From: Campylobacter sp. RM16192
GTDB taxonomy: Bacteria; Campylobacterota; Campylobacteria; Campylobacterales; Campylobacteraceae
Assembly: GCF_004803855.2 (NCBI RefSeq)
Contig: NZ_CP012552.1
Location: 682,001-746,000 of the forward strand
Reading direction: 5' to 3'
Length of the DNA: 64,000 bases
In this document: in pieces, positions 28,240 through 38,595 of the stretch
Layout of the letters: each line of letters opens with the position of its first letter
Numbering within the stretch: the first letter of the stretch is position 1
The notes under the pieces: generated by a model
Database searches by the model: none
Told to the model about the DNA's origin: nothing
The model's input: only the letters and a program-made list of their open reading frames with translations
Program-made: the position numbers and the translations under genes

Positions 28240-29113
28240 AAATTTACAAAGATTAGCCGTAATAGTCGCTGGAGCTACGGCTTTTTTACTTGCGGTTATT
28301 AAATTTATCGCAGGTATAGCAAGCGGTTCTGTTTCGGTGCTTAGCTCCGCGATTGATTCTATGCTTGACCTTTTGGTATCTGCCTTAAACTTTTTTGCAC
28401 TTAGAAAATCTCAAGCCAAACCAAACGATAAATTTAACTTTGGTTATACCAAACTAGAAGCCATAGCTGCGATGTTTGAAGGGATTTTAATCGTAGGTAT
28501 AGGAGTTTTTATTTTTTATGAAAGTATACTTAAATTTAGAGCCTACGAAGTAGAGCTGAATGTCGATTTGAGCCTATATGTTATGGTATTTTCTTTTGCG
28601 GTTACTGGTGCTCTTGTTGCGTTTTTAAATTTTGTAGCAAAGAAGACAAAAAATTTGATAATCAAGGCCGATGCGCTTCATTATAAAAGCGATTTTTTTA
28701 CTAATTTTGGCATAATTTTAGCTTTAGTTGTTATCAAATTTACAGGATTTACGATAATAGATGCAATCTTTGGTATCGTAATTAGCGGATATATTGTAAA
28801 TTCAGCCATATCTTTGATGAAAGAGAGCCTAGGAGTGCTGTTAGACAAGGCTCTTGAGTCCACAATAGTAAGTCAAATAGAAGATATTATAAAATCCAAA
28901 AAAGAGATAAATAGCTTTCATGGATTGACAACCAGAAAGAGCTCTGATATCTGCTATATGGTCGTTCATTTGGTATTTGATAAGGAAATTTTACTTGTTA
29001 AGGCGCATGAGATTTCCAACCAAATCGAATATGAAATAAGGGATAAATTTAGTGAATTTAGATGGGAGATAACAACCCACCTAGATCCATATGATGATAG
29101 AAATTTGGCTTAA
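28220..29113 (+). CDS. Cation diffusion facilitator (CDF) metal exporter
   Basis: A 297-residue CDF transporter with six membrane helices and a C-terminal cytoplasmic domain. The metal site of TM2 and TM5 is visible as DSMLD and HYKSD (paired DxxxD and HxxxD), the Zn/Fe pattern of FieF-like members. It exports divalent metal by proton antiport. It overlaps aguA by 20 bases and sits between the two agmatine genes, as in C. jejuni Cj0947c-Cj0949c. Metal preference not certain. Confidence 0.92.
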   Translation: MDRIENKNLQRLAVIVAGATAFLLAVIKFIAGIASGSVSVLSSAIDSMLDLLVSALNFFALRKSQAKPNDKFNFGYTKLEAIAAMFEGILIVGIGVFIFYESILKFRAYEVELNVDLSLYVMVFSFAVTGALVAFLNFVAKKTKNLIIKADALHYKSDFFTNFGIILALVVIKFTGFTIIDAIFGIVISGYIVNSAISLMKESLGVLLDKALESTIVSQIEDIIKSKKEINSFHGLTTRKSSDICYMVVHLVFDKEILLVKAHEISNQIEYEIRDKFSEFRWEITTHLDPYDDRNLA

Positions 29114-29123
29114 AAGCTTTGTG

Positions 29124-29132
29124 TGATATAAT
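29124..29132 (+). promoter_or_regulatory. Extended -10 promoter upstream of the amidase gene
   Basis: TGA-TATAAT (TGn plus a perfect -10) about 30 bases before the ATG at 29162. It suggests that aguB can be transcribed apart from the upstream genes. Confidence 0.45.
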
Positions 29133-29161
29133 TTTTTGAAAATTTAATTTGAGGTAATTTT

Positions 29162-30034
29162 ATGAAAGTAGCGCTAATTCAACAAAAATTTCATGGCTCA
29201 AAAGAGGCTACGAATCAAAGAACTATAGAGCTAATAAGAGAGGCGGCTGAGGGTGGGGCTGAGCTTGTAGTCTGTCAAGAGCTTCATCAAACTCAGTATT
29301 TTTGTCAAAGCGAAGATACTAAATTCTTTGATCTTGCTAACGAGTGGGAAGAGGATGTCAAGTTTTGGGGGCATGTAGCTAAACAAAAGGGTGTGGTTTT
29401 GGTTACTTCACTCTTTGAAAAGCGAGCTGACGGACTTTATCATAACACCGCTTTTGTATATGAAAAAGATGGCAGTATCGCTGGAAAATACCGCAAAATG
29501 CATATTCCTGACGATCCAGGATTTTATGAGAAATTTTACTTTACCCCGGGAGATTTGGGATTTGAGCCGATTGAAACAAGCGTAGGCAAACTCGGACTTC
29601 TTGTTTGCTGGGATCAGTGGTACCCTGAAGCTGCTAGACTCATGGCTCTGCGCGGTGCTAAAATTTTGATTTATCCTACTGCTATAGGTTGGTTTGAATC
29701 TGATAGTAGCGAAGAGAAATCACGTCAGCTAGAGGCTTGGGTGGCGGTTCAAAGAGGACATGCTGTCGCAAATGGTTTGCCTGTGGTATCTGTAAATCGT
29801 GTAGGCTTTGAAGAGGATGATAGCGGTGTCATGGACGGAATAAAATTCTGGGGCAATAGCTTTGTATTTGGCGCTCAAGGCGAGGAGCTATTTAGAGCTG
29901 ATAGTGAGAGCGAAGAGTGCTATATAGTAGATGTTGATATGAAAAGAAGCGAAGAAGTACGTAGAATTTGGCCATTTCTTAGAGATCGTAGGATAGATGA
30001 ATATCAAAATTTAACAAAGCGTTTTATCGATTAA
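29162..30034 (+). CDS. aguB: N-carbamoylputrescine amidase
   Basis: A 290-residue nitrilase-superfamily enzyme. The catalytic triad is visible: Glu40 (VCQELH), Lys112 (YRKMHIP) and Cys149 (LLVCWDQWYPE). It converts N-carbamoylputrescine to putrescine, CO2 and ammonia, completing the agmatine route to putrescine with the deiminase 0.9 kb upstream. Strong family conservation throughout (e.g. AVANGLPVVSVNRVG). RBS GAGG. A perfect hairpin terminator follows. Confidence 0.93.
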   Translation: MKVALIQQKFHGSKEATNQRTIELIREAAEGGAELVVCQELHQTQYFCQSEDTKFFDLANEWEEDVKFWGHVAKQKGVVLVTSLFEKRADGLYHNTAFVYEKDGSIAGKYRKMHIPDDPGFYEKFYFTPGDLGFEPIETSVGKLGLLVCWDQWYPEAARLMALRGAKILIYPTAIGWFESDSSEEKSRQLEAWVAVQRGHAVANGLPVVSVNRVGFEEDDSGVMDGIKFWGNSFVFGAQGEELFRADSESEECYIVDVDMKRSEEVRRIWPFLRDRRIDEYQNLTKRFID

Positions 30035-30047
30035 ATTTATACATTTT

Positions 30048-30085
30048 AAATTCTTAAGCTTTGCACAGAGCAGGCTTAAGAATTT
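30048..30085 (+). terminator. Terminator after aguB
   Basis: A perfect 12-bp inverted repeat AAATTCTTAAGC / GCTTAAGAATTT with a 14-base loop, 14 bases after the aguB stop, followed by an A/T-rich tract (ACATAATTTTC). The rest of the gap to 30290 is AT-rich with no further gene seen. Confidence 0.68.
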
Positions 30086-30290
30086 ACATAATTTTCTCTA
30101 CATAAGACTTAAATAAAAATATCATTATAAAAATAATATAAATTAAAACTTAAGAAAATTATTTTTTAAGCCTAAAATGTGTAAAATTGTGAAAAATTTT
30201 AGAATTAGTCTCAAAAAATCTCAAATAAATTTCTGGCAAAAATAGAATTTGTGATACGATAGAAAATCAAATTTTTATAAAGGATTGACT

Positions 30291-31229
30291 ATGAAAAAAA
30301 CATCTTTGGCTTTGGCTGGACTGCTTTTGGCTTCAACACTTAGCGCAAAAGAGTTCATTTCTATCGGAACAGGTGGAATGACTGGAACTTATTATCCTGT
30401 TGGTGGAGCTATATGCAGACTTGCCAATAAAGATCCTCAGATAAAATGTTCCGTTCAATCAACTGGCGGTTCTATATATAATGTAAATAACGTTCTTAAA
30501 AAAGAGCTAAATTTTGGCTTTGTTCAAAGCGACGTAGTGTATGATAAATATAACGGCGTAGGCAAATTTAAGGATATGGGAGATAAAAATTTACGTGCCG
30601 TAGTCTCTATCTATCCTGAACTTTTGGCATTTGTTGTATCAAAAGCAAGCGGAATTGCTTCAATAAATGATCTTGCTGGTAAAAGCATCAACGTAGGAAA
30701 TCCTGGTAGCGGTAATGAGATGACAGCACTTACTGTGTTTAACGCTTATGGATTTGATGCAAAAAAATTAAAACATCACGGCGTTTTAACAGCTCAAGAG
30801 TGCCCTCATGCGCTTAAAGATAAGAAAATCGACGGATATTTTTATATGGTAGGTCACCCTACAGCAAATATTACAGATGCGGCTAACTCTATGCCTATAG
30901 ATATCGTAAATATAAAAGGTGAAAATATAGATAAGATGCTTAAAGAATTCCCTTATTTTGCAAAGGGTGTAATACCAAAAGGCACTTATGAAGGCGTAAG
31001 TCATGATGTGGAAAGTATCGGTGTTAAAGCTGTTTTAGTAACCACTAAAGATATGAGTGATAAAGCAGTAGGTGCTGTTGTAAAAGCAATTTTAGATAAC
31101 TTTGATGAGTACAAAACTCTTCATCCGGCACTTGGTGCGGTTACTAAAGAGTCTCTTGTTCAAGGACTTTCAGCTCCGCTTCATCCTGCTGCTGAAGCTG
31201 AGTTTAAAAAACATGGAATAATAAAATAA
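30291..31229 (+). CDS. TAXI-type TRAP transporter substrate-binding protein
   Basis: A 312-residue periplasmic protein with signal peptide MKKTSLALAGLLLASTLSA and the TAXI signature FISIGTGGMTGTYYPVGGAIC near the N-terminus. I chose the ATG at 30291 because AAGGA sits before it (30280-30284); an in-frame TTG six bases upstream is less likely. It delivers a substrate (usually a dicarboxylate or amino-acid-like acid in this group) to the fused TRAP permease encoded 16 bases downstream. The substrate is not predictable. Confidence 0.93.
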   Translation: MKKTSLALAGLLLASTLSAKEFISIGTGGMTGTYYPVGGAICRLANKDPQIKCSVQSTGGSIYNVNNVLKKELNFGFVQSDVVYDKYNGVGKFKDMGDKNLRAVVSIYPELLAFVVSKASGIASINDLAGKSINVGNPGSGNEMTALTVFNAYGFDAKKLKHHGVLTAQECPHALKDKKIDGYFYMVGHPTANITDAANSMPIDIVNIKGENIDKMLKEFPYFAKGVIPKGTYEGVSHDVESIGVKAVLVTTKDMSDKAVGAVVKAILDNFDEYKTLHPALGAVTKESLVQGLSAPLHPAAEAEFKKHGIIK

Positions 31230-31245
31230 TTTTAAGGGTGGGTTA

Positions 31246-33372
31246 ATGGAGCTAAACGGCAAAAATGGTGATTTAAAAAACAAGGATATAAACACGGATA
31301 TAGAAGAGCAAGATGATGTGCAAAATGCAATGCCTCAAGAAAAAGAGGAGTTTGTAGAAGTAAAAACAAGAGAGATAAACTCGAATTTTTATATCTATTT
31401 AACAAGTATAATTTGTTTTGCTTGGTCAGTTTTCCAGCTATATATCGCGTATTTTCCTATGAATACCACTATGTCGCGCTCCATTCACCTCTCTTTTGCG
31501 ATAGCGCTTGTATTCTTGCTTTATCCTGTGAAATTTCACAAAAAAGCTCAAACTAGCGTGCCGATTTATGACATCTTACTTTGTGTAGTGGGTGTTATAG
31601 CAGCACTTTATCCTTTTGTAGAGTTTTATTCTCTTGCCCAAAGACCAGGAGACTATACTAAATTTGATGTTTTGATATCAAGTGCTGCCGTACTTATACT
31701 ATTTGAGGCTGGCAGGCGTGTGATAGGACCTGCTTTAGGCATTATTGCTGCTATATTTTTGTGTTATGACTATTTTGGACAGTATATGCCAGATATCATA
31801 GCTCACCAAGGTGCCAGCCTAAATAAACTCGCAGGACATATGTATCTAACTACCGAGGGTGTATTTGGAGTGCCGCTTGGTGTTAGTGTGAGCTTTATCT
31901 ATCTTTTTGTTTTGTTTGGTTCACTTCTTGAAAGAGCGGGAGCGGGGCAGTATTTTATAAATTTAGCCTTTGCCATGCTTGGCAGATTTAGAGGAGGTCC
32001 TGCTAAGGCTTCTGTTATAGCTAGCGGTTTAACAGGTATGGTTTCTGGTAGCTCTACAGCAAACGTTGTAACTGTTGGAACATTTACTATTCCTCTTATG
32101 AAAAAAGCCGGGCTGACTAGTACAAAAGCCGGTGCTATCGAAGTAGCAGCTGGTGTAAACGGACAGCTTATGCCACCTATTATGGGTGCGGCTGCATTTA
32201 TAATAGCTGAATTTTTAGGCATGAGCTATACTAATGTAATGATAGCTGCTGTAATTCCTGCCTTTGTCTGCTATGCATCCTTATTTTTTATAGTGCATCT
32301 GGAGTCTTGCAAGCTTGGCTTAAAAGGAATGAAACAAGACAAAAGTGTTTCTAAGTTTAAAATTTTCTTTAGTGGACTTCACTATCTAATACCTATATTA
32401 GTTATGCTTTATACTCTTTTGATAGCCAAAGAGTCGCCGATATCCGCAGCTTTTAACGCTATAAATGTTTTATTTTTAATAATTATCTTTCAAGAGCCTA
32501 TTAAAAAAATGGCTATGGGAGAAAAGGTAAATAAAAACGATTTCATTATAGGTTTTGCTGATATTTTCTGGGCTATGGTAACTGCCGCTAGAAACATGAC
32601 TACTATAGCTATAGCCACAGGTTTAGCCGGAATTATAGTAGGCTCCATATCTCTTACGGGCATTGGTCAGGTTTTATCTGAAGTGGTTGAGATTATAGCA
32701 GGTAATAATATATTGCTTATACTATTTTTAACAGCGGTTATGTCTTTGATACTTGGTATGGGTCTTCCAACTACGGCTAACTATATAGTGGTCTCATCTC
32801 TTGTTGCACCTGTAATTTTATTTTTAGCTTATAAAAACGGATTTTTAATCCCTGCTATTGCAGTGCATCTATTTGTATTTTATTTTGGAATTTTGGCTGA
32901 CGATACACCTCCTGTAGGAATTGCCGCTTATGCTGCTGCCGGTATTGCCAAAGCAAACCCTGTAACAGTTGGTGTACAAGGCTTCTTTTACGATCTAAGA
33001 ACTACGGTTTTACCTTTTGCTTTTGTATTTAATAATAAACTTTTATTGATAGACAGTATAAATCCTGCCGCCCCAAATGATGCCAAAGGTATTGTATGGA
33101 TAACAAATACTCTTGAGATGTTACTCATATTTTCAACCGCACTTATAGGTATGTTTGCATTTTCTTCTGCGCTTCAAGGTTTTTTTGTAACAAGAGTGCA
33201 AATTTGGGAGAGAGTTTTACTGCTTGCGGTAGTGCCTCTTGTCTTGGTTCCAAATATGTGCGTTAAATATATAGCCGCTATTCCAAACGAATATTTATCT
33301 TATGCTATCGGAGTAGGTATTTACGGACTTGTTTTTGCATATCAGTGGATTACAAATAAGAAAAATACATAG
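31246..33372 (+). CDS. TRAP transporter fused permease (DctQM type)
   Basis: A 708-residue membrane protein in which the small (DctQ) and large (DctM) TRAP permease parts are one polypeptide, the usual partner of TAXI binding proteins. About 45 hydrophilic, acidic residues precede the first helix (ITSIICFAWSVFQLYIAYF-like). DctM-type motifs include GLTGMVSGSSTANVVTVGTF, AAGVNGQLMPPIMGAAAF and LGMGLPTTANYIV. Transport is driven by an ion gradient, typically Na+. RBS AAGGGTGGG (31234-31242). Confidence 0.94.
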   Translation: MELNGKNGDLKNKDINTDIEEQDDVQNAMPQEKEEFVEVKTREINSNFYIYLTSIICFAWSVFQLYIAYFPMNTTMSRSIHLSFAIALVFLLYPVKFHKKAQTSVPIYDILLCVVGVIAALYPFVEFYSLAQRPGDYTKFDVLISSAAVLILFEAGRRVIGPALGIIAAIFLCYDYFGQYMPDIIAHQGASLNKLAGHMYLTTEGVFGVPLGVSVSFIYLFVLFGSLLERAGAGQYFINLAFAMLGRFRGGPAKASVIASGLTGMVSGSSTANVVTVGTFTIPLMKKAGLTSTKAGAIEVAAGVNGQLMPPIMGAAAFIIAEFLGMSYTNVMIAAVIPAFVCYASLFFIVHLESCKLGLKGMKQDKSVSKFKIFFSGLHYLIPILVMLYTLLIAKESPISAAFNAINVLFLIIIFQEPIKKMAMGEKVNKNDFIIGFADIFWAMVTAARNMTTIAIATGLAGIIVGSISLTGIGQVLSEVVEIIAGNNILLILFLTAVMSLILGMGLPTTANYIVVSSLVAPVILFLAYKNGFLIPAIAVHLFVFYFGILADDTPPVGIAAYAAAGIAKANPVTVGVQGFFYDLRTTVLPFAFVFNNKLLLIDSINPAAPNDAKGIVWITNTLEMLLIFSTALIGMFAFSSALQGFFVTRVQIWERVLLLAVVPLVLVPNMCVKYIAAIPNEYLSYAIGVGIYGLVFAYQWITNKKNT

Positions 33373-33454
33373 TTTTTAAATTAAGATTTTTTAATTTTTT
33401 ATTAATTGTGTTTATTTTAGAATAATAATATTTTTTATTTTAGGGTTATTAAAT

Positions 33455-34999
33455 ATGAATAAATTTAAAATTTCTTGGTTTAAATTTGTAATTTTAAATA
33501 CTTTTATAGTTTTTCTTTGTAACTTTACCTTGTTTAGATATATCTATTCAAATTTGGATGTAATTAATAATATTTTTATGACTATTACACTTCCTATTAT
33601 GTGCTTTTGTATTTGGGCTAGTATTTTATCTATCTTATATTTACCGTATTTAACTAAAATTATAAGTATTATTATTATATCTGTGTCATCACTGTCTCTT
33701 TATTTTATGTATTTTTATGGTGTTATTATAGATAGTGATATGATAAATAATTTATTTGAAACTGATACAAAAGAGGCTTTGAGTTTTATAAATTTAAAAT
33801 TTATAGCTTGGATTTTGTTTTTTGTTATACTTCCTTGTTTGTTTATATTCATTGTCAGGATAGATTACGGATCTTTTAAAAGGCATTTGGCTGTAAAATT
33901 TGGTTTTGTATTTTTATGTTTGGCTGTGGCGGGGATATTTTTGTTTTTGCAAACAAACACTATGATCCCTTTTGCTAGAAATCATAATAAAATAAAATCA
34001 TATCACACTCCATTTTATCAAATTTACTCTGTCAGAAAATATTTTGTAAAAAAATATATTATAAGCAAAAAGAAGTTAGAACTAATCGCAACAGACGCCA
34101 TAAAAGCACTAAATGCCGATACTAAGCTTATGGTTTTTGTAATAGGTGAAACGGCTAGAGCAGCCAATTACTCACTTGGCGGTTACAAAGGCAATGAAAC
34201 GAATTTTTACCTTAAAAATGTAGAAAATTTGACATATTTTTCTAATGTTTATTCTTGTGGTACATCTACTGCTATCTCTGTTCCTTGTATGTTTTCTAAA
34301 TCAACCAGAAGCGAATTTAGTGACACTCAGTATCAAGAAAATGCACTTGATGTTTTAAAAAGAGTAGGTGTTGATACTATATGGCTTGGTAATAATACAG
34401 GCGGCTGTAAAGGAGTTTGTGATAGGCTTGATAAGCAAGGTGTGAAGTATTTTGGTGGTGGATTTGATGCGGATATGCTTGATGATATAAAAAATAGTAT
34501 AAATGAAACAACTAAAGATAGAATCATTATTGTGCATTTGCAAGGCTCTCATGGACCAACTTACTATCAAAGATATCCAAAGGAATTTGATAAATTTAAG
34601 CCTACATGTGATACAAATGAGCTTGGTAAATGTTCTCCTGAGTCTATAAGAAATACGTATGATAATACTTTGTTGTATACAGATTATTTCTTAAACGAGA
34701 TAATTAATATAGTTAAAGACAAAGGTATTAAAGATAGCACGCTTTGGTATGTTTCAGATCATGGAGAGAGTCTTGGCGAAGATGGTCTTTATTTGCACGG
34801 GATGCCTTATCTTGTTGCTCCAGATTACCAAAAGCATGTTCCTATGGTGCTTTTTTCAAATAATGATTTAATATTTAAAAGCTTTAATGATAAAGCCTAC
34901 AATAATTTATCGCATGATAATGTTTTTAGTTCGCTACTCGGGTATTTTGGTGTAAAAACTAAGGATTATAAAAAAGATTATGATTTGTTTAGTGATTAG
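33455..34999 (+). CDS. Phosphoethanolamine transferase, EptA/EptC type
   Basis: A 514-residue inner-membrane enzyme with five N-terminal helices (~10-165) and a periplasmic sulfatase-fold domain. The catalytic motif CGTST places Thr272 as the nucleophile; Cys268 and Cys278 correspond to a conserved disulfide. Metal ligands appear in VIGETARA, VSDHGES and LHGMPY. In C. jejuni the enzyme (EptC) adds phosphoethanolamine to lipid A, flagellar rod protein FlgG and N-glycans; the targets here are inferred. It stands 12 bases before murI on the same strand. Confidence 0.92.
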   Translation: MNKFKISWFKFVILNTFIVFLCNFTLFRYIYSNLDVINNIFMTITLPIMCFCIWASILSILYLPYLTKIISIIIISVSSLSLYFMYFYGVIIDSDMINNLFETDTKEALSFINLKFIAWILFFVILPCLFIFIVRIDYGSFKRHLAVKFGFVFLCLAVAGIFLFLQTNTMIPFARNHNKIKSYHTPFYQIYSVRKYFVKKYIISKKKLELIATDAIKALNADTKLMVFVIGETARAANYSLGGYKGNETNFYLKNVENLTYFSNVYSCGTSTAISVPCMFSKSTRSEFSDTQYQENALDVLKRVGVDTIWLGNNTGGCKGVCDRLDKQGVKYFGGGFDADMLDDIKNSINETTKDRIIIVHLQGSHGPTYYQRYPKEFDKFKPTCDTNELGKCSPESIRNTYDNTLLYTDYFLNEIINIVKDKGIKDSTLWYVSDHGESLGEDGLYLHGMPYLVAPDYQKHVPMVLFSNNDLIFKSFNDKAYNNLSHDNVFSSLLGYFGVKTKDYKKDYDLFSD

Positions 35000-35011
35000 A
35001 TTAGAAATATT

Positions 35012-35794
35012 ATGAAGATAGCCATTTTTGACTCAGGGCTTGGCGGGCTTAGCGTATTAAATGAGGCTATTAAAAAATTGCCTAACGAGCAGTTTTTATA
35101 TTACGCGGACAGGCAAAATGTTCCTTATGGATTAAAAACAAAAGAGCAAATTTTATCTTACACTACTCATGCTTTTAAATTTATGCAAGAAAAAGACGTA
35201 AAAGCGGTAGTTGTAGCTTGTAATACCGCCACTAGTGCAGCTATAAACGAGCTAAGAGAGGAGTTTGCTATACCTATTATAGGGATGGAGCCTGCTGTTA
35301 AAAAGGCTGCAGATATGTTTAAAAACTCACGTACAATCATAATCGCAACTCCAGTAACGGTAAAAGGTAAAAAGTTAAAAGATCTCATAGATCGTTTTGA
35401 CAATAAGAGTTTAATAGATTTAGTTGCCTTGCCTAAGCTTGTTGAATTTGCAGAAAACGAGGAGTTTTGCTCTCAAAGAGTGTGTGAATATTTAAAAAAT
35501 GAACTGCTAAAATTTGATCTCATTAATTACTCTTCGCTTGTTCTTGGATGCACACATTTTAATTATTTTAAAGATACTTTAAGAGAAATTTTGCCACCAA
35601 ATATAAAATTTATAGATGGCAATGAAGGGACTGTAAATAAACTAAAATCAGAGCTTGAAAGGCTAAATTTAATTGAATACTCAATTCAAACCATAGATTA
35701 TTATTATTCTGATGTTAAAATTAGTAACAAAGCCGAATTAGAAAGGATAGAGAGGCATCTAAAACGGCTTGATAAGATGATTTTGATAGATTAA
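35012..35794 (+). CDS. murI: Glutamate racemase
   Basis: A 260-residue racemase producing D-glutamate for peptidoglycan. Both catalytic cysteines are present: Cys70 (VACNTATS) and Cys180 (VLGCTHF). The N-terminus IAIFDSGLGGLSVLNE with its catalytic Asp is family-typical. Full length. It probably shares a transcript with eptC upstream and the M16 protease gene 17 bases downstream. Confidence 0.95.
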   Translation: MKIAIFDSGLGGLSVLNEAIKKLPNEQFLYYADRQNVPYGLKTKEQILSYTTHAFKFMQEKDVKAVVVACNTATSAAINELREEFAIPIIGMEPAVKKAADMFKNSRTIIIATPVTVKGKKLKDLIDRFDNKSLIDLVALPKLVEFAENEEFCSQRVCEYLKNELLKFDLINYSSLVLGCTHFNYFKDTLREILPPNIKFIDGNEGTVNKLKSELERLNLIEYSIQTIDYYYSDVKISNKAELERIERHLKRLDKMILID

Positions 35795-35811
35795 ATTTTA
35801 AAAGGGAAGAT

Positions 35812-38550
35812 ATGAGAAAAATTTTACTATTTTTAATTACCGCCATTAGTCTTTTTGCTCTTTCTCAAGATGCAAATTTGACTTCAGGAGCTCTTGAAAA
35901 CGGACTAAAATATTATATTAAAGAAAATAGATTGCCGGAAAATAAGGCATATTTTCAGCTTGTTGTACGCGCAGGCTCTGCGGATGAAAAGCCAAGCGAG
36001 CTTGGTTTAGCGCATTTTGTTGAACATATGGCATTTAATGGGAGTAGGGACTTTAGTAAAAACGAGTTGATACAAAAACTTGAGAGTTTAGGCGTGGCAT
36101 TTGGCGCTGATTTGAACGCTTATACGACTTATGACTCAACGGCTTACATGCTAAATATAGAGGTAAACGAGCGAAATTTAAAAGATGTTTTTTTGGTTTT
36201 TCATAACTGGATGGATGGAATTAACTTCGATAAAGATGAGCTTGATAAGGAGCGCGGGGTAATTATAGAGGAAGAGAGATCTAGAAATACTCCTGAATAT
36301 AGGCTTTATAAACTACATTGGGATGATTTAATGGAAGGGAGTATCTATGCTAGTAGAGACCCGATAGGTGATATGAATATAGTAAGAAATGTTAGCGTAA
36401 GCCAGATGAAAGACTTTTATAATAGGATGTATCAGCCTAGACTTATGGAATTTGTAGCTGTAGGAGACTTTAAAAAAGATGAAATTCTAAACTGTATAAA
36501 AGATAGTTTTTCTTCTGTTAAAAATACGAATTATGATACTAAAGAAAACAGAACTATACCTGCTAAAAACGGACTTAATATCTACAACTATGATTCAAAT
36601 GAAACCGCTGAAAATTCTATTAAAATTTCATTTTTTGATAAATTTTCACCAAGACAAACTGAATCGCAAATTCGCAAAGCGATTATAAATCTATATATTT
36701 CAAATTTGATAAATACGCTTTATGAAGAGAAAACAAATAGAGAAAATTCTATTCAAAGAGCGGTTTTTACAAATATGCCGATTCAGGCGCAAAAGACAAT
36801 GTATAGCTTTGATATGAAAATCATAGGAGATGATCAAGAGGACTCTATAAAAGATATGTTAAGCGTTATTAACGGCATAAAAATTCATGGATTTAGCCAA
36901 AGCGACTTTGATGATGAGAAGAGAAATTTAATCAACATTATCAATAATAGATATCTGCAATCAAAGAGTAAAAAATCAGCCGATTATCTAAGAGATATAG
37001 TCTATGCCCTTGAGCTTGGAAATGTGATTTTAAGCGATATTGATAGCAAAAATGTAAGTCTTAAAATTTTAAACGAATTAACTCTTGATGAGGTTAATGC
37101 TGAATTTAGACGAATCTTGAGCCTTGATGAAAAGAGCGTCAGTATATTTAGTTCTAAAGGATATAGGCTTGGTAAGGAGAAATTTGAACAGCTTGCAAAT
37201 GATATAAAGCCATATACATCTCATCTTAAAAGCTTTAAATTGCCTTCAAAACTGATAAATAAAGAGATAAAACCAGGCAAAATTATCTCAAAAAAATTTG
37301 ATGAAAAGCATAAAATTTGGAGTTATACTCTTGAAAATAATGCTACTGTGATTCTAAAAACTCTTAAAAATGAGAAAAATTTAATATCTTTCGCGGCTGT
37401 TAGTAAAGGAGGTGTCTCAAACCTTACCAGACCTCAGCTAGGAGAGTTTGCAACTACACTTTCAAATGAAAGTGGGGCGGGAGAGTTTAATAACTACCAG
37501 ATAAGTAAAATTTTAAACGGAAAATACTTAAGTTATCAAAAGCAAATAAGCTCTTTATCTCATGGGTTTTACGGCAAGAGTAGCACTAGCGATATAGAGT
37601 CTTTAGTGGAAGCCATATATCTTGAGTTTAATTCCCCAAGAGTTGATGATGATATGCTAAAAAAGATTAAGACTAAAAGAATAGAAGATCTTGCTAAAAG
37701 AGAGTCTTTGCCGAGCTATAAATTTTCTAAAGAGTTTAGCGAATTTTATTACAACGGCAATGAGCGTAAAAAGCATTTTAGCAGAAGCGATATAGAGGCG
37801 GTTAAATTTAATGACTTAAAAGATATAGTAAATGATAAATTTACTAACGCTTCATCTTATACATTTATTTTTGTCGGAGATTTCAAAGAGACCGATATGG
37901 AGCCGTTTATTAAAAAATACATAGCTACCTTGCCTGCTAAATTTAATAGCGAAAATTTTATAGATGACGGCGTAAGGGGTTTAGATGGAGTTCATATATT
38001 TGAGCGATTTTATCAGACTTCAAATCGTAGCGATGTGATAGTAAAGATGAAAAACGTTCAAAATGAGTATTCTAAATTTGATTTAATAAAAATTTCTGCT
38101 CTTGGAGAGGTGCTTAAAATGGCGCTTAGAGAGAATATACGCGAAGAAAAAGGTGAGACTTACGGAATCTCTTTGAGTACTAGACTAAATAAACATCCTT
38201 ATATTCATTCAAGAGTAGAAATATCGTTTACGACTTCTCCTCAAAAACTTGATAGCGTTCTTGATGGAATAAAAAAGACGATATCAAATTTAAAGAGTAA
38301 AGGTGCGCTTGATAGATATATTCAAAGCTATAAAAAATCTACTATTTTAAAGCTAAAACAAAAATATGAGCAATCCGGTTTTTGGCTAAATGAGTTGGTA
38401 TCAAGCAAGATATATGATAATGAGATATTTAGTCTGGATGAGTATGAGAAATTTGTTAGCATGATAACAAATGAGGATATCAAAAATGCAGCTAAGCTAT
38501 ACCTAAAAGAAGATAATATGATAATAGGTATAAACAGTCCTATTAAGTAG
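35812..38550 (+). CDS. Secreted M16 family zinc protease (PqqL-like)
   Basis: A 912-residue exported peptidase with signal peptide MRKILLFLITAISLFALS and four M16 half-domains. The inverted zinc motif HFVEH lies at residues 68-72, with the third ligand probably in VIIEEERSR (~148). The second half is degenerate, as usual for this family. It resembles PqqL and the large Campylobacter M16 proteases, which degrade peptides in the periplasm. AAAGGGAAG precedes the ATG. Confidence 0.9.
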   Translation: MRKILLFLITAISLFALSQDANLTSGALENGLKYYIKENRLPENKAYFQLVVRAGSADEKPSELGLAHFVEHMAFNGSRDFSKNELIQKLESLGVAFGADLNAYTTYDSTAYMLNIEVNERNLKDVFLVFHNWMDGINFDKDELDKERGVIIEEERSRNTPEYRLYKLHWDDLMEGSIYASRDPIGDMNIVRNVSVSQMKDFYNRMYQPRLMEFVAVGDFKKDEILNCIKDSFSSVKNTNYDTKENRTIPAKNGLNIYNYDSNETAENSIKISFFDKFSPRQTESQIRKAIINLYISNLINTLYEEKTNRENSIQRAVFTNMPIQAQKTMYSFDMKIIGDDQEDSIKDMLSVINGIKIHGFSQSDFDDEKRNLINIINNRYLQSKSKKSADYLRDIVYALELGNVILSDIDSKNVSLKILNELTLDEVNAEFRRILSLDEKSVSIFSSKGYRLGKEKFEQLANDIKPYTSHLKSFKLPSKLINKEIKPGKIISKKFDEKHKIWSYTLENNATVILKTLKNEKNLISFAAVSKGGVSNLTRPQLGEFATTLSNESGAGEFNNYQISKILNGKYLSYQKQISSLSHGFYGKSSTSDIESLVEAIYLEFNSPRVDDDMLKKIKTKRIEDLAKRESLPSYKFSKEFSEFYYNGNERKKHFSRSDIEAVKFNDLKDIVNDKFTNASSYTFIFVGDFKETDMEPFIKKYIATLPAKFNSENFIDDGVRGLDGVHIFERFYQTSNRSDVIVKMKNVQNEYSKFDLIKISALGEVLKMALRENIREEKGETYGISLSTRLNKHPYIHSRVEISFTTSPQKLDSVLDGIKKTISNLKSKGALDRYIQSYKKSTILKLKQKYEQSGFWLNELVSSKIYDNEIFSLDEYEKFVSMITNEDIKNAAKLYLKEDNMIIGINSPIK

Positions 38551-38562
38551 AGATAAATCTAA

Positions 38563-38591
38563 AGTTACGGCGCAAATTTAACGCCGTAACT
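38563..38591. terminator. Bidirectional terminator hairpin
   Basis: A perfect 10-bp stem AGTTACGGCG / CGCCGTAACT with a 9-base loop, between the convergent M16 gene (+) and Sel1 gene (-). No long T run on either side. Confidence 0.7.
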
Positions 38592-38595
38592 GATA

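Noticed and set aside
33373-33454. Weak A/T hairpin after the TRAP permease
   Set aside because: Complementarity is expected by chance in this AT-rich gap; not called as a terminator.
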